Shown in pieces: positions 24,816-33,166 of a DNA stretch of 64,000 bases. The notes under the pieces are model-generated. The model saw only the letters and a list, made by a program, of their open reading frames with translations. It searched no databases and was not told where the DNA came from. The stretch covers positions 123,359 to 187,358 of the forward strand of contig NZ_WHOM01000044.1 in the NCBI RefSeq assembly GCF_009739465.1, in the 5' to 3' direction. How positions within the stretch are numbered: the first letter of the stretch is position 1; each line of letters starts with the position of its first letter. Made by a program: the position numbers and the translations under genes. The stretch is from Streptomyces apocyni (GTDB lineage: Bacteria; Actinomycetota; Actinomycetes; Streptomycetales; Streptomycetaceae).

Positions 24816-26396
24816 ATGGGTCCGCTCCCGCTCACCCACCCCGACGACACCCGCACGTCATGGCTGGGCCATCTCCCACCCCGCGACCAGCACCTCTTCG
24901 AGGAGTACGGCCAAGGGCCCGCCGTCGTCCCACCGCACTTGCTCGTCCACGAGGCCTTCGCGTACTGGGCCACGGCCACCCCGCACACCGTCGCCGCCGA
25001 ACATCTGGGCCGCTCGATCACCTACGGCGAGCTCGACCGCCGGTCCGACCGGCTCGCCGCGCGACTCGTCCGCGAGGGCGTACGGCCCGGTGACCGGGTC
25101 GGTCTGTTCCTGCGACGGTCGATTCCGATGCTCGTCGGGCTGCTCGCCACGCTCAAGGCCGGTGCCGCCTACGTCCCGCAGGACGTCCGTCTCGCCCCCA
25201 CCAGCCAGCTACGCCAGGTCATCCAGGCCGCCGGAACGCGGGTGATCCTCACCCGGGCCCGCGACGCGGACCGGATTCCGCGGCCTGGCGGGCAGACCCT
25301 GATCGCCATCGACGAGCTGTCCGGCCCACCGGGCACCGACGCCCTGACACTCTCCCGGTACGGTCCGGGGCGGGGCGTACGCCCCGACGACGGCTGCTAC
25401 GTCCTGTTCACCTCCGGCACCACCGGAACGCCCAACGGTGTCACCGTCACCCACCGCAACGTGTGCAACATCCTGCTCACCGAACCCGGCAGACTGGGCA
25501 TCGGCCCGGGGCAGCGTGTGGCGCAGATCCTCAACATCGCCTTCGACATGGCCGCCTGGGAGATCCTCGGCGCGCTGACCGGCGGCGGCACCCTGGTGAT
25601 CCGCGGCAAGGACATCACCGAGGCCGTGCGCCGCTCCGATGTCGTGATCGCCACCCCGACCGTCCTGTCCGGGATCGACCCGGCGTCCTGCCCACGGGTG
25701 CGGACCGTGGCCGTCGCCGGGGAGCCGTGCCCACGGCCGCTGGCCGACCTCTGGGCGAGGACCCGTGTCTTCTACAACTGCTGCGGACCGACCGAGACTA
25801 CCATCGTCAACACGATGCGGCGGCACACCCCGGACGCGGCCCTGCTCACCATCGGCCGCCCCACGCCCAACAACACCGTCTACGTCCTGGACGAGCACCA
25901 ACGACCCGTGCCCATCGGCCAGAGCGGCGAGATGTGGGCGGGCGGCGACTGCGTCTCCGCCGGGTATCTCGGCAATCCCGCGCTCACCGCGGAGCGTTAC
26001 GCCCCGGATCCCTTCCTCGGCGGCGACCGTCTGATGTTCCGCACCCGCGACCTGGGTCGCTGGACTCCGGGGGGTGAGCTGGTCCATCTCGGCAGGACGG
26101 ACGACCAGGTCAAGATACGGGGCTTCAGGGTCGAACCCGACGCGGTCTCCGCGGTGCTGGAGTCGCTGCCCGGCTGCACCCGGGCGGTGACCCTCAAGCG
26201 CGATCCGCGCAGTCTCGTCTCGTTCGTGTGCCCCCAGGACGTCGACACGGCCGCGGCTCGGGAGGCGGTGGCCGCCGTTCTGCCCTATTACTGCGTGCCG
26301 GACGCGGTGGTGCCGCTGGCCGCGCTGCCCGAGACCGACCGGGGCAAGGCCGACAAGGCGGCATTGCTGCGGCTCACCGAGGAGGTGGCCCGGTGA
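24816..26396 (+). CDS. Stand-alone NRPS-type adenylation protein
   Basis: The 526-residue AMP-binding enzyme shows core motifs in order: LVHEAFAYWA and ITYGELDRRSDRLA (A1-A2), VLFTSGTTGTPNGVTVTHRN (A3, around residue 200), FDMAAWE (A4, D244), CCGPTETT (A5, near 322), RTRDLGRW (A7), DDQVKIRGFRVEP (A8) and catalytic Lys K511 in DRGKADK (A10). D244 aligns with GrsA Asp235, which holds the alpha-amino group, so an amino acid substrate is likely. There is no carrier or condensation domain. The ATG at 24816 has GGAGG 10 nt upstream. The next gene overlaps by 4 nt. Confidence 0.85.
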   Translation: MGPLPLTHPDDTRTSWLGHLPPRDQHLFEEYGQGPAVVPPHLLVHEAFAYWATATPHTVAAEHLGRSITYGELDRRSDRLAARLVREGVRPGDRVGLFLRRSIPMLVGLLATLKAGAAYVPQDVRLAPTSQLRQVIQAAGTRVILTRARDADRIPRPGGQTLIAIDELSGPPGTDALTLSRYGPGRGVRPDDGCYVLFTSGTTGTPNGVTVTHRNVCNILLTEPGRLGIGPGQRVAQILNIAFDMAAWEILGALTGGGTLVIRGKDITEAVRRSDVVIATPTVLSGIDPASCPRVRTVAVAGEPCPRPLADLWARTRVFYNCCGPTETTIVNTMRRHTPDAALLTIGRPTPNNTVYVLDEHQRPVPIGQSGEMWAGGDCVSAGYLGNPALTAERYAPDPFLGGDRLMFRTRDLGRWTPGGELVHLGRTDDQVKIRGFRVEPDAVSAVLESLPGCTRAVTLKRDPRSLVSFVCPQDVDTAAAREAVAAVLPYYCVPDAVVPLAALPETDRGKADKAALLRLTEEVAR

Positions 26397-27700
26397 CCAC
26401 GTCCCCCTCGGTGCGCCGGGCACTCCCCCAGGAGACGGCGGGTGACGCGCGCTTCGGCGACGGTGTCGAGCTGCCGCCGCTCACGTCCCGGCTCCGGCGG
26501 GCGCTGAAGCACCCGCTGCTCACGCACTACCACCGCCTCGCGGCCTGCGTCATCGCCGCCAACCTGGTCCTGCTCGCCGGGGGCCTGCCCGGCGAACGTG
26601 CCCTCGGGTACGCCGCGCTCACCAATCTCGCGCTGGCCGTCGTGGTCCGCCAGCAGTACGTGATCAACCTCTTCTTCGCCCTGGCGACCTCGGCCCCGGT
26701 GACCTGGCCGCTGAAGGTGCGCTGGACGCTCGGGAAGGTCTACCACTTCGGCGGACTGCATGTGGGGGGTGCGCTGGCCGGCACGCTGTGGTTCCTGGCG
26801 CTCACCGTGGTGGTGACGGCGGGTGGCGGCGCGCCCGGGGTACTCGTCGTGTCGTACGCGCTGATCGCCCTGCTGGTCTTCATCGTGGCGACCGCGTTGC
26901 CGCCGTTCCGGTCGCGCTTCCACGACCACTTCGAGAAGATCCACCGGTTCGGTGGCTGGGGCGCGCTGCTGCTGTTCTGGGCCCACACCCTGCTGCTCGC
27001 GCGCGGCCCGGGTGAGCCCGGTATCTGGGTGCTCGCGCTGGTCACGTTCAGTGTCGCGTTGCCGTGGCTGCGGCTACGCAAGGTCGACGTCCGGATCGAA
27101 CGGCCCTCGTCCCATGTGGCGCTGGCCCGCTTCGACCACGGGGTGACGCCGTTCGCCGGGTCGTCGACGACGATCAGCCGCAGCCCGCTCACCGAGTGGC
27201 ACTCCTTCGCCAACGTGCCGACACCGGGCCGCCCCGGCTTCCGGTTGACCATCTCGCGGGCGGGCGACTGGACCGGTTCGTTCATTGACGACGCGCCCTC
27301 GCGGGTGTGGGTCAAGGGCATCACCACGGCGGGCGTCGCCAATATCGAGACGCTGTTCACCAAGGTGGTCTACGTGGCGACCGGCAGCGGCATCGGACCA
27401 TGCCTGCCGCACCTGCTGGCCGCCGAGGTCCCTTCGCGCCTGGTGTGGGCGACGCGTGACCCGCGTAAGACCTACGGTGACGGGCTCGTCGACGAGATCC
27501 TCAGCGTGCAGCCGGACGCGGTCATCTGGAACACCGGCACGGACGGCAAGCCCGACATGGTGCGCCTCGCGTACGCCGCGTACCGCGACTTCGGGGCCGA
27601 GGCGGTCATCTGTATCTCCAACAAGAAGCTCACCTGGCAGGTGGTGCGCGGCCTGGAGCGCCGTGGCATCCCCGCCTACGGCGCGATCTGGGACTCCTGA
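26393..27700 (+). CDS. Membrane ferric-reductase-like flavin/NAD(P)H oxidoreductase (TmpA-like)
   Basis: The 435-residue product has about six membrane helices (residues 46-205), then a ferredoxin-reductase-like C-terminal half. H184 and H198 keep the H-x13-H spacing of haem-binding ferric reductases, and H118 and H123 lie in the facing helix. SPLTEWHSFA (264-273) sits where FAD-binding residues occur, and VATGSGIGPC (328-337) is an NAD(P)H-binding loop. This resembles fungal TmpA. The larger fungal homologue TmpB fuses an NRPS-type adenylation domain to the same oxidoreductase, matching the gene order here. The GTG start overlaps the adenylation gene stop (GTGA). Confidence 0.8.
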   Translation: MTTSPSVRRALPQETAGDARFGDGVELPPLTSRLRRALKHPLLTHYHRLAACVIAANLVLLAGGLPGERALGYAALTNLALAVVVRQQYVINLFFALATSAPVTWPLKVRWTLGKVYHFGGLHVGGALAGTLWFLALTVVVTAGGGAPGVLVVSYALIALLVFIVATALPPFRSRFHDHFEKIHRFGGWGALLLFWAHTLLLARGPGEPGIWVLALVTFSVALPWLRLRKVDVRIERPSSHVALARFDHGVTPFAGSSTTISRSPLTEWHSFANVPTPGRPGFRLTISRAGDWTGSFIDDAPSRVWVKGITTAGVANIETLFTKVVYVATGSGIGPCLPHLLAAEVPSRLVWATRDPRKTYGDGLVDEILSVQPDAVIWNTGTDGKPDMVRLAYAAYRDFGAEAVICISNKKLTWQVVRGLERRGIPAYGAIWDS

Positions 27701-27732
27701 CACGTGCTCCACTCCCGCAGAAAGGTCTGCTG

Positions 27733-28497
27733 ATGAATCTCAAGATCGACCGGGACGGCCGGGTGGTGACGGTACGGCTGCACCGCCCCGCCGTACGCAA
27801 CGCCCTCAGCCATGCCGTACTGACCGACCTCCTGGACGCGCTGCGGCCGTTGGACCGCGACCCGGGGGTCGGCTGCTTCGTTGTCACCGGCTCGCCCGAG
27901 GTGTTCGCGGCGGGCGCGGACATCCGCGAGATGGCGGACAGGACGGCGAGCGAGATGGCCGATGACGACTACTTCGCGGGCTGGGAGGAGTTCGCGGCGC
28001 TGCGCACGCCGAAGATCGCGGCGGTCAGTGGGTACGCGCTGGGCGGCGGCTGTGAGCTGGCGATGATGTGCGACCTGGTGATCGCGGGCCGGTCCGCGGT
28101 GTTCGGGCAGCCCGAGGTCAAGCTCGGGGTGATGCCCGGGATCGGGGGGACGCAGCGGCTGACCCGGCTGGTGGGTAAGGCCAGGGCGATGGACCTCATC
28201 CTCACCGGGCGCACGATCGACGCGCTGGAGGCGGAGCGCTGGGGTCTGGTTTCCCGGGTCGTGGCCGACTCCCAGGTCCTGGAGGAGGCGGCTCAGACGG
28301 CCGCGGTCATCGCGTCCTATGGCCGGGCGTCCGTACGGGCGGCGCGGGAGGCGGTGGACCAGGCCCTGGAGACCGGGCTGCGGGACGGCATCCGCTATGA
28401 ACGACGGGTCTTTCACGGCCTGTTCGCGACGGAGGACCAGCGTGAGGGGATGCGCGCGTTTCTGGAGAAGCGCCCCCCTCGCTTCACCGGCCAGTAG
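27733..28497 (+). CDS. Enoyl-CoA hydratase (crotonase), canonical active site
   Basis: The 254-residue crotonase has oxyanion-hole segments FAAGADIREM and SGYALGGGCELAM. Both catalytic glutamates are present: E108 in GGGCELAMM and E128 in FGQPEVKLG, twenty residues apart as in rat mitochondrial enoyl-CoA hydratase. It should hydrate 2-enoyl-CoA thioesters. It follows the oxidoreductase by 32 bp with a GAAAGG ribosome site, so it is the third gene of the operon. A CoA-linked or acyl substrate for the pathway is therefore likely. A strong terminator follows. Confidence 0.9.
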   Translation: MNLKIDRDGRVVTVRLHRPAVRNALSHAVLTDLLDALRPLDRDPGVGCFVVTGSPEVFAAGADIREMADRTASEMADDDYFAGWEEFAALRTPKIAAVSGYALGGGCELAMMCDLVIAGRSAVFGQPEVKLGVMPGIGGTQRLTRLVGKARAMDLILTGRTIDALEAERWGLVSRVVADSQVLEEAAQTAAVIASYGRASVRAAREAVDQALETGLRDGIRYERRVFHGLFATEDQREGMRAFLEKRPPRFTGQ

Positions 28498-28520
28498 ACG
28501 GACCGTACGGGGCGGTCTGT

Positions 28521-28558
28521 ACGGGGCGGGCCGGTTCGCGCGTACCGGCCCGCCCCGT
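28521..28558. terminator. Bidirectional stem-loop terminator
   Basis: A perfect 15-bp stem (28521-28535 with 28544-28558, beginning ACGGGGCGGG) closes an 8-nt loop. It lies between the convergent crotonase and arabinofuranosidase genes and probably ends both transcripts. Confidence 0.75.
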
Positions 28559-28617
28559 CCCCCGTCCCCCCTCCCCCGAGGGCCCGCCCGGGACCCTCAG
28601 CCCGGGCGAGCCCCGTC

Positions 28618-28649
28618 TCAGCGGCTCAGCGGCTCAGCGGCTCAGCGGA
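28618..28649. repeat. Four tandem 8-bp repeats (TCAGCGGC)
   Basis: TCAGCGGC is repeated three times exactly and once with a final A. The last unit includes the stop codon of the arabinofuranosidase gene (TGA on the minus strand), so copy-number change would not alter the protein. Confidence 0.8.
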
Positions 28650-30156
28650 GCCGGATCACGTTCCAGGACAGCGGCTCCAGGACGGCGCTCAGGGTGCCGT
28701 CGCGCAGCGCGGTGCCCGCTACGCCGTGCGGGGCGACCCGCTCCGGTTCGGCCAGGGTGTTGCGGGCCTCGGGGTCCGCGTCGGCCAGGGCGCTGTGCTC
28801 GACGACCTCGCTCACCCCGAGCCCGTGCAGGGCCACTTCGAGCGGAAGCGGCTCGTGCTGCCCGCGGTTGACGGCGAAGACGGTGACGGTGCCGTCCTCG
28901 CCCCGTACGGCGGTGGCGTGCAGCAGCGGCACCTCGCCGTACTTCGCCGTGGGGTAGGTGGCGGAGTCCACGCGTACGTCGAGCACCTGGCCTCTGCCGT
29001 ACCGCGAGGCCTGCGCGAAGGGGAAGAACGTGGTCTGCCTCCAGGCCGGTCCGCCCGGCTCGGTCATGATCGGCGCGATGACGTTGACCAGTTGGGCCAG
29101 GCAGGCGACGGTCACCCGGTCCGCGTGCCGCAGCAGGGCAATCAGCAGGGAGCCGAAGACGACGGCGTCGGTGACGGTGTAGTTGTCCTCAAGGAGGCGG
29201 GGAGCCTCGGGCCAGTCGAGGGGGTTCGCGTCAGCCTGCTCCTGGGCCTGGGACAGGTACCAGACGTTCCACTCGTCGAAGGAGAGGTTGATCTTCTTCG
29301 ACGACTTCAGGCGCGCCCCCACGTGGTCGCAGGTGGCGACGACGTTGTCGATGAAGGACTCCATGTCGACGGCGGAGGCGAGGAAGGAGTCGCGGTCGCC
29401 GTTGAGTTCCTCGTAGTAGGCGTGCAGGGAGACGTAATCGACGGCGTCGTAGGTCTCGGCGAGTACCGTCGCCTCCCAGGCGGCGAAGGTGTCCATGGAC
29501 TGGCCGGACGAGCCACAGGCGACCAGTTCGACCGAAGGGTCGAGCTGGCGCATCGCGCGTGCGGTCTCCGCCGCGAGGCGCCCGTACTCCTGGGCGGTCT
29601 TGTGGCCGGTCTGCCAAGGGCCGTCCATCTCATTGCCCAGGCACCAGAGGGTGATGCCGAAGGGGTCCTTGTCGCCGTGGGCGGCGCGCAGGTCGGACAG
29701 GGCGGTGCCGGAGGGGTGGTTGGCGTACTCCTGGAGGTCGAGTGCCTCGGCCACTCCCCTGGTGCCGAGGTTGAGGGCCATCATCGGCTCGGCCCGCGGG
29801 CCGACCTTCCTCAGGAAGGCGATGAACTCGCTCAGCCCGAAGCGGTTGCTCTCGGTGGAGTGCCAGGCCAGGTCCAGGCGGCGGGGGCGCTCGGCGGCGG
29901 GGCCGACGGAGTCCTCCCAGCGGTATCCCGAGACGAAGTTGCCGCCGGGGTAGCGGATGGCGGTGACGCCCAGTTCACGGACCAGGTCGAGCACGTCGCC
30001 GCGCAGCCCCGCTTCGTCGGCCGTGGGGTGGCCGGGCTCGTAGATGCCGGTGTAGACGCAGCGGCCGAGGTGTTCGACGAAGGAGCCGAAGAGCCGGGGG
30101 TTGACCTCGCCGACGGCGAAGTCGGGGTGCAGCGTGAAGCGCGCGGAACGGGTCAT
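28642..30156 (-). CDS. abfA: Alpha-L-arabinofuranosidase, GH51
   Basis: The 504-residue enzyme has no signal peptide, so it acts inside the cell. GH51 hallmarks are RYPGGNFVSGYRWEDSVGP, the acid/base Glu in CLGNEMDGPWQ, and the nucleophile Glu in LSFDEWNVWY. A C-terminal beta-sandwich completes the fold. It removes terminal arabinofuranosyl units from imported arabino-oligosaccharides. It is divergent from the YtfQ-like importer operon, and both promoters carry the CGATATNNCGAAC motif, so uptake and cleavage are probably co-regulated. Length is typical for the family. Confidence 0.93.
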   Translation of the reverse strand: MTRSARFTLHPDFAVGEVNPRLFGSFVEHLGRCVYTGIYEPGHPTADEAGLRGDVLDLVRELGVTAIRYPGGNFVSGYRWEDSVGPAAERPRRLDLAWHSTESNRFGLSEFIAFLRKVGPRAEPMMALNLGTRGVAEALDLQEYANHPSGTALSDLRAAHGDKDPFGITLWCLGNEMDGPWQTGHKTAQEYGRLAAETARAMRQLDPSVELVACGSSGQSMDTFAAWEATVLAETYDAVDYVSLHAYYEELNGDRDSFLASAVDMESFIDNVVATCDHVGARLKSSKKINLSFDEWNVWYLSQAQEQADANPLDWPEAPRLLEDNYTVTDAVVFGSLLIALLRHADRVTVACLAQLVNVIAPIMTEPGGPAWRQTTFFPFAQASRYGRGQVLDVRVDSATYPTAKYGEVPLLHATAVRGEDGTVTVFAVNRGQHEPLPLEVALHGLGVSEVVEHSALADADPEARNTLAEPERVAPHGVAGTALRDGTLSAVLEPLSWNVIRLR

Positions 30157-30171
30157 GATTCCCTCAACCTA

Positions 30172-30184
30172 GTTCGAAATACCG
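30172..30184 (-). promoter_or_regulatory. CGATATNNCGAAC-like operator upstream of abfA
   Basis: On the minus strand this reads CGGTATTTCGAAC, one mismatch from the site at 17736. It ends 16 nt from the arabinofuranosidase start codon, consistent with repression by the regulator acting at the IclR locus. Confidence 0.55.
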
Positions 30185-30339
30185 TACGTTGAACGACTCC
30201 CCGGACAGACGGTAAGCCGGGTTCGGGGCCGGGTCAATGGGCCGGGTCAATGGGTCGGGCGGCGCAGGGCGCACGCGACCAATTCTGTTCGCCCGGTCGA
30301 ACATCACCCCTGATTCGGCCGGGAGTTCGCCCGAACCGT

Positions 30340-30368
30340 TGACCTCGCACCACGTTCGACTCTACGGT
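30340..30368 (+). promoter_or_regulatory. Promoter of the furanose-importer operon
   Basis: TTGACC (30340-30345) and TACGGT (30363-30368) are 17 bp apart. The operator cluster begins at 30369, directly downstream, so a bound repressor would block initiation. Confidence 0.6.
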
Positions 30369-30407
30369 CCGTTCGAAGTTGCGAGCAGTATTCGATATGC
30401 CGAACGG
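30369..30407. promoter_or_regulatory. Operator region of the furanose-importer operon
   Basis: The interval starts CCGTTCG and ends CGAACGG, forming a 7-bp inverted repeat. It contains CGATATGCCGAAC at 30393-30405, an exact match to the shared 13-mer. It overlaps the expected transcription start. Confidence 0.58.
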
Positions 30408-30451
30408 ACGCGCACACCGGCCTGGCCGGACAGTAAGGAGAGTGCCGCATC

Positions 30452-31483
30452 ATGTCCGCACCAAAGAGCAGCCGTAGCCAGCCAGACCTGAGCCGCCGCC
30501 ACTTCGCCATGGCCCTGGGGGCCGCGCTGGTGGCCGTACCGCTCGCGGCCTGCGGCGGGGACAAGAAACAGCCGTCAGGTGGGGGGAACGGCGGGGGCGG
30601 CGGAGACGGGGCGATCACCTTCGGGTTCGCCCAGGTCGGCTCCGAGTCGGGGTGGCGTACCGCCAACACCACGTCCATCAAGGACGCCGCCAAGAAGGCC
30701 GGGATCACCCTGAAGTTCTCCGACGCCCAGCAGAAGCAGGAGAACCAGATCGCGGCGATCCGCAGTTTCATCACCCAGAAGGTCGATGTGATCGGCTTCT
30801 CGCCGGTGGTGGAGTCCGGCTGGGACACCGTGCTGAAGGAGGCCAGAGACGCCAAGATCCCGGTGATCCTCACCGACCGAGCCGTGGACTCCGCCGATGA
30901 CAGCCTGTATGTCACCTTCATCGGCTCGGACTTCGTCGAGGAGGGCCGCCGCGCCGGGAAGTGGCTGGTCGAGGACACCAAGGAGGACGGCCCGTTCAAT
31001 GTCGTCGTCCTGGAGGGGACGACGGGCTCTGCCCCCGCCAACGACCGTAAGAAGGGCTTCGCGGAGATCGTCGGCAACGACGACCGGTTCAGGTTCATCG
31101 CCTCGCAGACCGGTGACTTCACCCGGGCCAAGGGCAAGGAGGTGATGGAGTCCTTCCTGAAGTCCCACAAGAAGATCGATGTGCTGTTCGCGCACAACGA
31201 CGACATGGCCATCGGCGCGATCCAGGCCATCGAGGAGGCCGGGAAGAAGCCCGGCACGGACATTCGCATCGTGTCCATCGACGGCATCAAGGAAGCCTTC
31301 CAGGCGATGGCCGACGGGAAGATCAACGTGGTGGTGGAGTGCAATCCGCTGATCGGCCCCCAGGTGATGGACCTCGTCAAGAAGGTGCACGCGGGCGACA
31401 GCGTCGAGAAGCGTGTCGAGGCCGAGGAAGGCGTCTTCACTCAGGAGCAGGCCAAGGACGAACTCCCGAACCGTACGTACTGA
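30452..31483 (+). CDS. Sugar ABC transporter substrate-binding lipoprotein, YtfQ-like
   Basis: The 343-residue protein has a twin-arginine lipoprotein signal (SRRHFAMALGAALVAVPLAACGG), so it should be exported folded and lipid-anchored. The mature part follows E. coli YtfQ closely: FGFAQVGSESGWRTANT, FSDAQQKQENQIAAIRSFI, GDFTRAKGKEVMESFLKS and FAHNDDMAIGAIQAIEEAG. YtfQ binds galactofuranose. With a GH51 enzyme next door, arabinofuranose or galactofuranose is the likely ligand. It heads the operon with an ATPase and two permeases. Confidence 0.92.
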   Translation: MSAPKSSRSQPDLSRRHFAMALGAALVAVPLAACGGDKKQPSGGGNGGGGGDGAITFGFAQVGSESGWRTANTTSIKDAAKKAGITLKFSDAQQKQENQIAAIRSFITQKVDVIGFSPVVESGWDTVLKEARDAKIPVILTDRAVDSADDSLYVTFIGSDFVEEGRRAGKWLVEDTKEDGPFNVVVLEGTTGSAPANDRKKGFAEIVGNDDRFRFIASQTGDFTRAKGKEVMESFLKSHKKIDVLFAHNDDMAIGAIQAIEEAGKKPGTDIRIVSIDGIKEAFQAMADGKINVVVECNPLIGPQVMDLVKKVHAGDSVEKRVEAEEGVFTQEQAKDELPNRTY

Positions 31484-31524
31484 CACGTACTGACACGTAC
31501 TGACACGAATTGACGCGTACTGAC
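31475..31524. repeat. Five tandem 10-bp repeats (ACGTACTGAC) across the ytfQ-like stop
   Basis: Three exact ACGTACTGAC units (31475-31504) are followed by ACGAATTGAC and GCGTACTGAC. The first unit contains the TGA stop of the binding protein, and every later unit carries another TGA. The array leads into a stem-loop at 31532. Confidence 0.8.
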
Positions 31525-31531
31525 CGTCAAC

Positions 31532-31569
31532 GGCCCCGGCAGGGCAGCGGATACCGCTCCGCCGGGGCC
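31532..31569 (+). terminator. Intercistronic two-tier stem-loop
   Basis: GGCCCCGGC (31532-31540) pairs with GCCGGGGCC (31561-31569), and the enclosed loop contains AGCGG...CCGCT. Sited between the binding protein and the ATPase, it may cause partial termination or protect the upstream mRNA, giving more binding protein than ATPase. Confidence 0.6.
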
Positions 31570-31594
31570 CTCTCGTCCGATCCGAGGAGTGCAG

Positions 31595-33166
31595 ATGGCA
31601 CCCGCCACGCCCGTGCTTGAGGCCACGGGCATCGTCAAGGACTTCCTGGGTGTGCGCGCCCTCAAAGAAGTGGACTTCCGCCTCTTCCCCGGAGAAGTCC
31701 ACGCCCTGATGGGCGAGAACGGCGCCGGGAAATCCACCCTGATCAAGGTACTCACCGGCGTCCACGCCGCCGACGGGGGCGAGATACGGCTCCAGGGCAC
31801 GCCCGTACGGTTCACCGGCCCTCTCCATGCGCGGGCCCACGGCGTGAGCACCGTCTACCAGGAGGTCAACCTCTGCCCGAGCCTGTCGATCGCGGAGAAC
31901 GTCCTGCTCGGCCGGGAGCCACGCCGCTTCGGGGCCATCCGCTGGAAGGAACTACGGCGCCGGGCCACGGAGTTGCTCGCCCGCCTCGACATCGATGTGG
32001 ATGTGCGGGTGGAACTCGGCAGCCAGCCGCTGGCCGTCCAGCAGATGGTGGCCATCGCCCGCGCCATCGACGTCGACGCACGGGTGCTGATCCTGGACGA
32101 ACCGACCTCCAGCCTCGACCGTGAGGAGGTGGACCGCCTCTTCGCGGTGCTGGACCGACTGCGAGGCGACGGAGTCGCGGTGCTGTTCGTGTCGCACTTC
32201 CTGGAGCAGATCTACGAGATCAGCGACCGCGTCACCGTGCTGCGCGACGGCGGTCTGATCGGCGAGTACGCCACCGCCGAACTCCCCCGCCGCGACCTGG
32301 TCGCCAGGATGCTCGGCCAGGAACCGGGCGACCTGGAGGCCGAGCAGCACCGCACCTCGCGCGCCCAGGACGACCAGAACGACCAGGCGCCCTTCGTCAC
32401 CGCCCGGGGCGTGGGCCGCAAGGGCGCCATCGCCCCCTTCGACCTCGACCTCACACCGGGACGGGTCACCGGGCTCGCCGGGCTGCTGGGCTCCGGGCGC
32501 AGCGAGAGCGCCCGGCTGCTCGCCGGGGCCGACCGCGCCGACCAGGGGCAGCTCACCGTGGACGGCGCCCCGGTGACGCTGCGCGGGCCGCGCGCCGCCA
32601 TCGCCCGCTCCATCGCGTACCTCTCGGAGAACCGCAAGGCCGACGGCCTCATCCCCGATCTGACGGTCACCGAGAACATCGTGCTGGCGCTCCAGGCCGC
32701 GCAGGGCTGGGCCAGGCCACTGTCAGCGCGGCGCACCGACGAGCTCGTCACGCGCTGGATGACGGCCCTGGACATCCGGCCCCGGGACCCCAGCCTGCCC
32801 GTACGCAACCTCAGCGGCGGCAACCAGCAGAAGGTCCTGCTCGCCCGCTGGCTGCTCACCGAACCCCGGCTGCTCATCCTGGACGAGCCCACGCGCGGGA
32901 TCGACATCGGGGCCAAGGCGCAGATCCTCCGGCTGATCAGCGGTCTCGCCGACGACGGCCTGGCGGTGCTGTTCGTCTCGGCCGAACTGGAGGAGGTGCT
33001 CCGGCTGTCCGACACCGTCGCGGTGCTACGCGACCGGGAGCTGGTCGCCGCGCTGCCGGGCGGCGCGGCCCTCACGGTGGAGCGCCTCATGGAAGTCATC
33101 GCCACAGGAGAGAACGCCACAGGAGAAATCGCTCCGGGAGAAGTCACCACAGGAGAACCGGTATGA
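31595..33166 (+). CDS. Sugar ABC transporter ATP-binding protein, YtfR-like (two nucleotide-binding domains)
   Basis: The 523-residue protein has tandem ATPase domains of the ribose/galactofuranose (CUT2) type. Domain 1 has GENGAGKSTLIKVL, LAVQQMVAIARAI and LILDEPTSSLD. Domain 2 has the degenerate Walker A LLGSGRSESARLL, NLSGGNQQKVLLARWL and LILDEPTRGID. The second nucleotide site being degenerate is normal for this class. The ATG at 31595 has GAGGAG 5 nt upstream; a GTG two codons earlier overlaps that site and is less likely. The C-terminus has a repeated TGE-containing tail before the 4-nt overlap with the permease. Confidence 0.93.
   Translation: MAPATPVLEATGIVKDFLGVRALKEVDFRLFPGEVHALMGENGAGKSTLIKVLTGVHAADGGEIRLQGTPVRFTGPLHARAHGVSTVYQEVNLCPSLSIAENVLLGREPRRFGAIRWKELRRRATELLARLDIDVDVRVELGSQPLAVQQMVAIARAIDVDARVLILDEPTSSLDREEVDRLFAVLDRLRGDGVAVLFVSHFLEQIYEISDRVTVLRDGGLIGEYATAELPRRDLVARMLGQEPGDLEAEQHRTSRAQDDQNDQAPFVTARGVGRKGAIAPFDLDLTPGRVTGLAGLLGSGRSESARLLAGADRADQGQLTVDGAPVTLRGPRAAIARSIAYLSENRKADGLIPDLTVTENIVLALQAAQGWARPLSARRTDELVTRWMTALDIRPRDPSLPVRNLSGGNQQKVLLARWLLTEPRLLILDEPTRGIDIGAKAQILRLISGLADDGLAVLFVSAELEEVLRLSDTVAVLRDRELVAALPGGAALTVERLMEVIATGENATGEIAPGEVTTGEPV

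Noticed and set aside
24816..28497. Reading the adenylation gene as part of an NRPS biosynthetic cluster.
   Set aside because: No carrier, condensation, thioesterase or phosphopantetheinyl transferase gene is present nearby; a stand-alone activation role fits better.
30172..30407. TTCGAA words considered as LacI-type TCGAAGCGCTTCGA operators.
   Set aside because: They lack the central GCGC and instead match the CGATATNNCGAAC motif shared with the IclR locus.
30304..31440. Minus-strand ORFs of 378 and 421 residues opposite the YtfQ-like gene.
   Set aside because: They cover the promoter and the binding-protein gene, lack ribosome sites and show no family motif.
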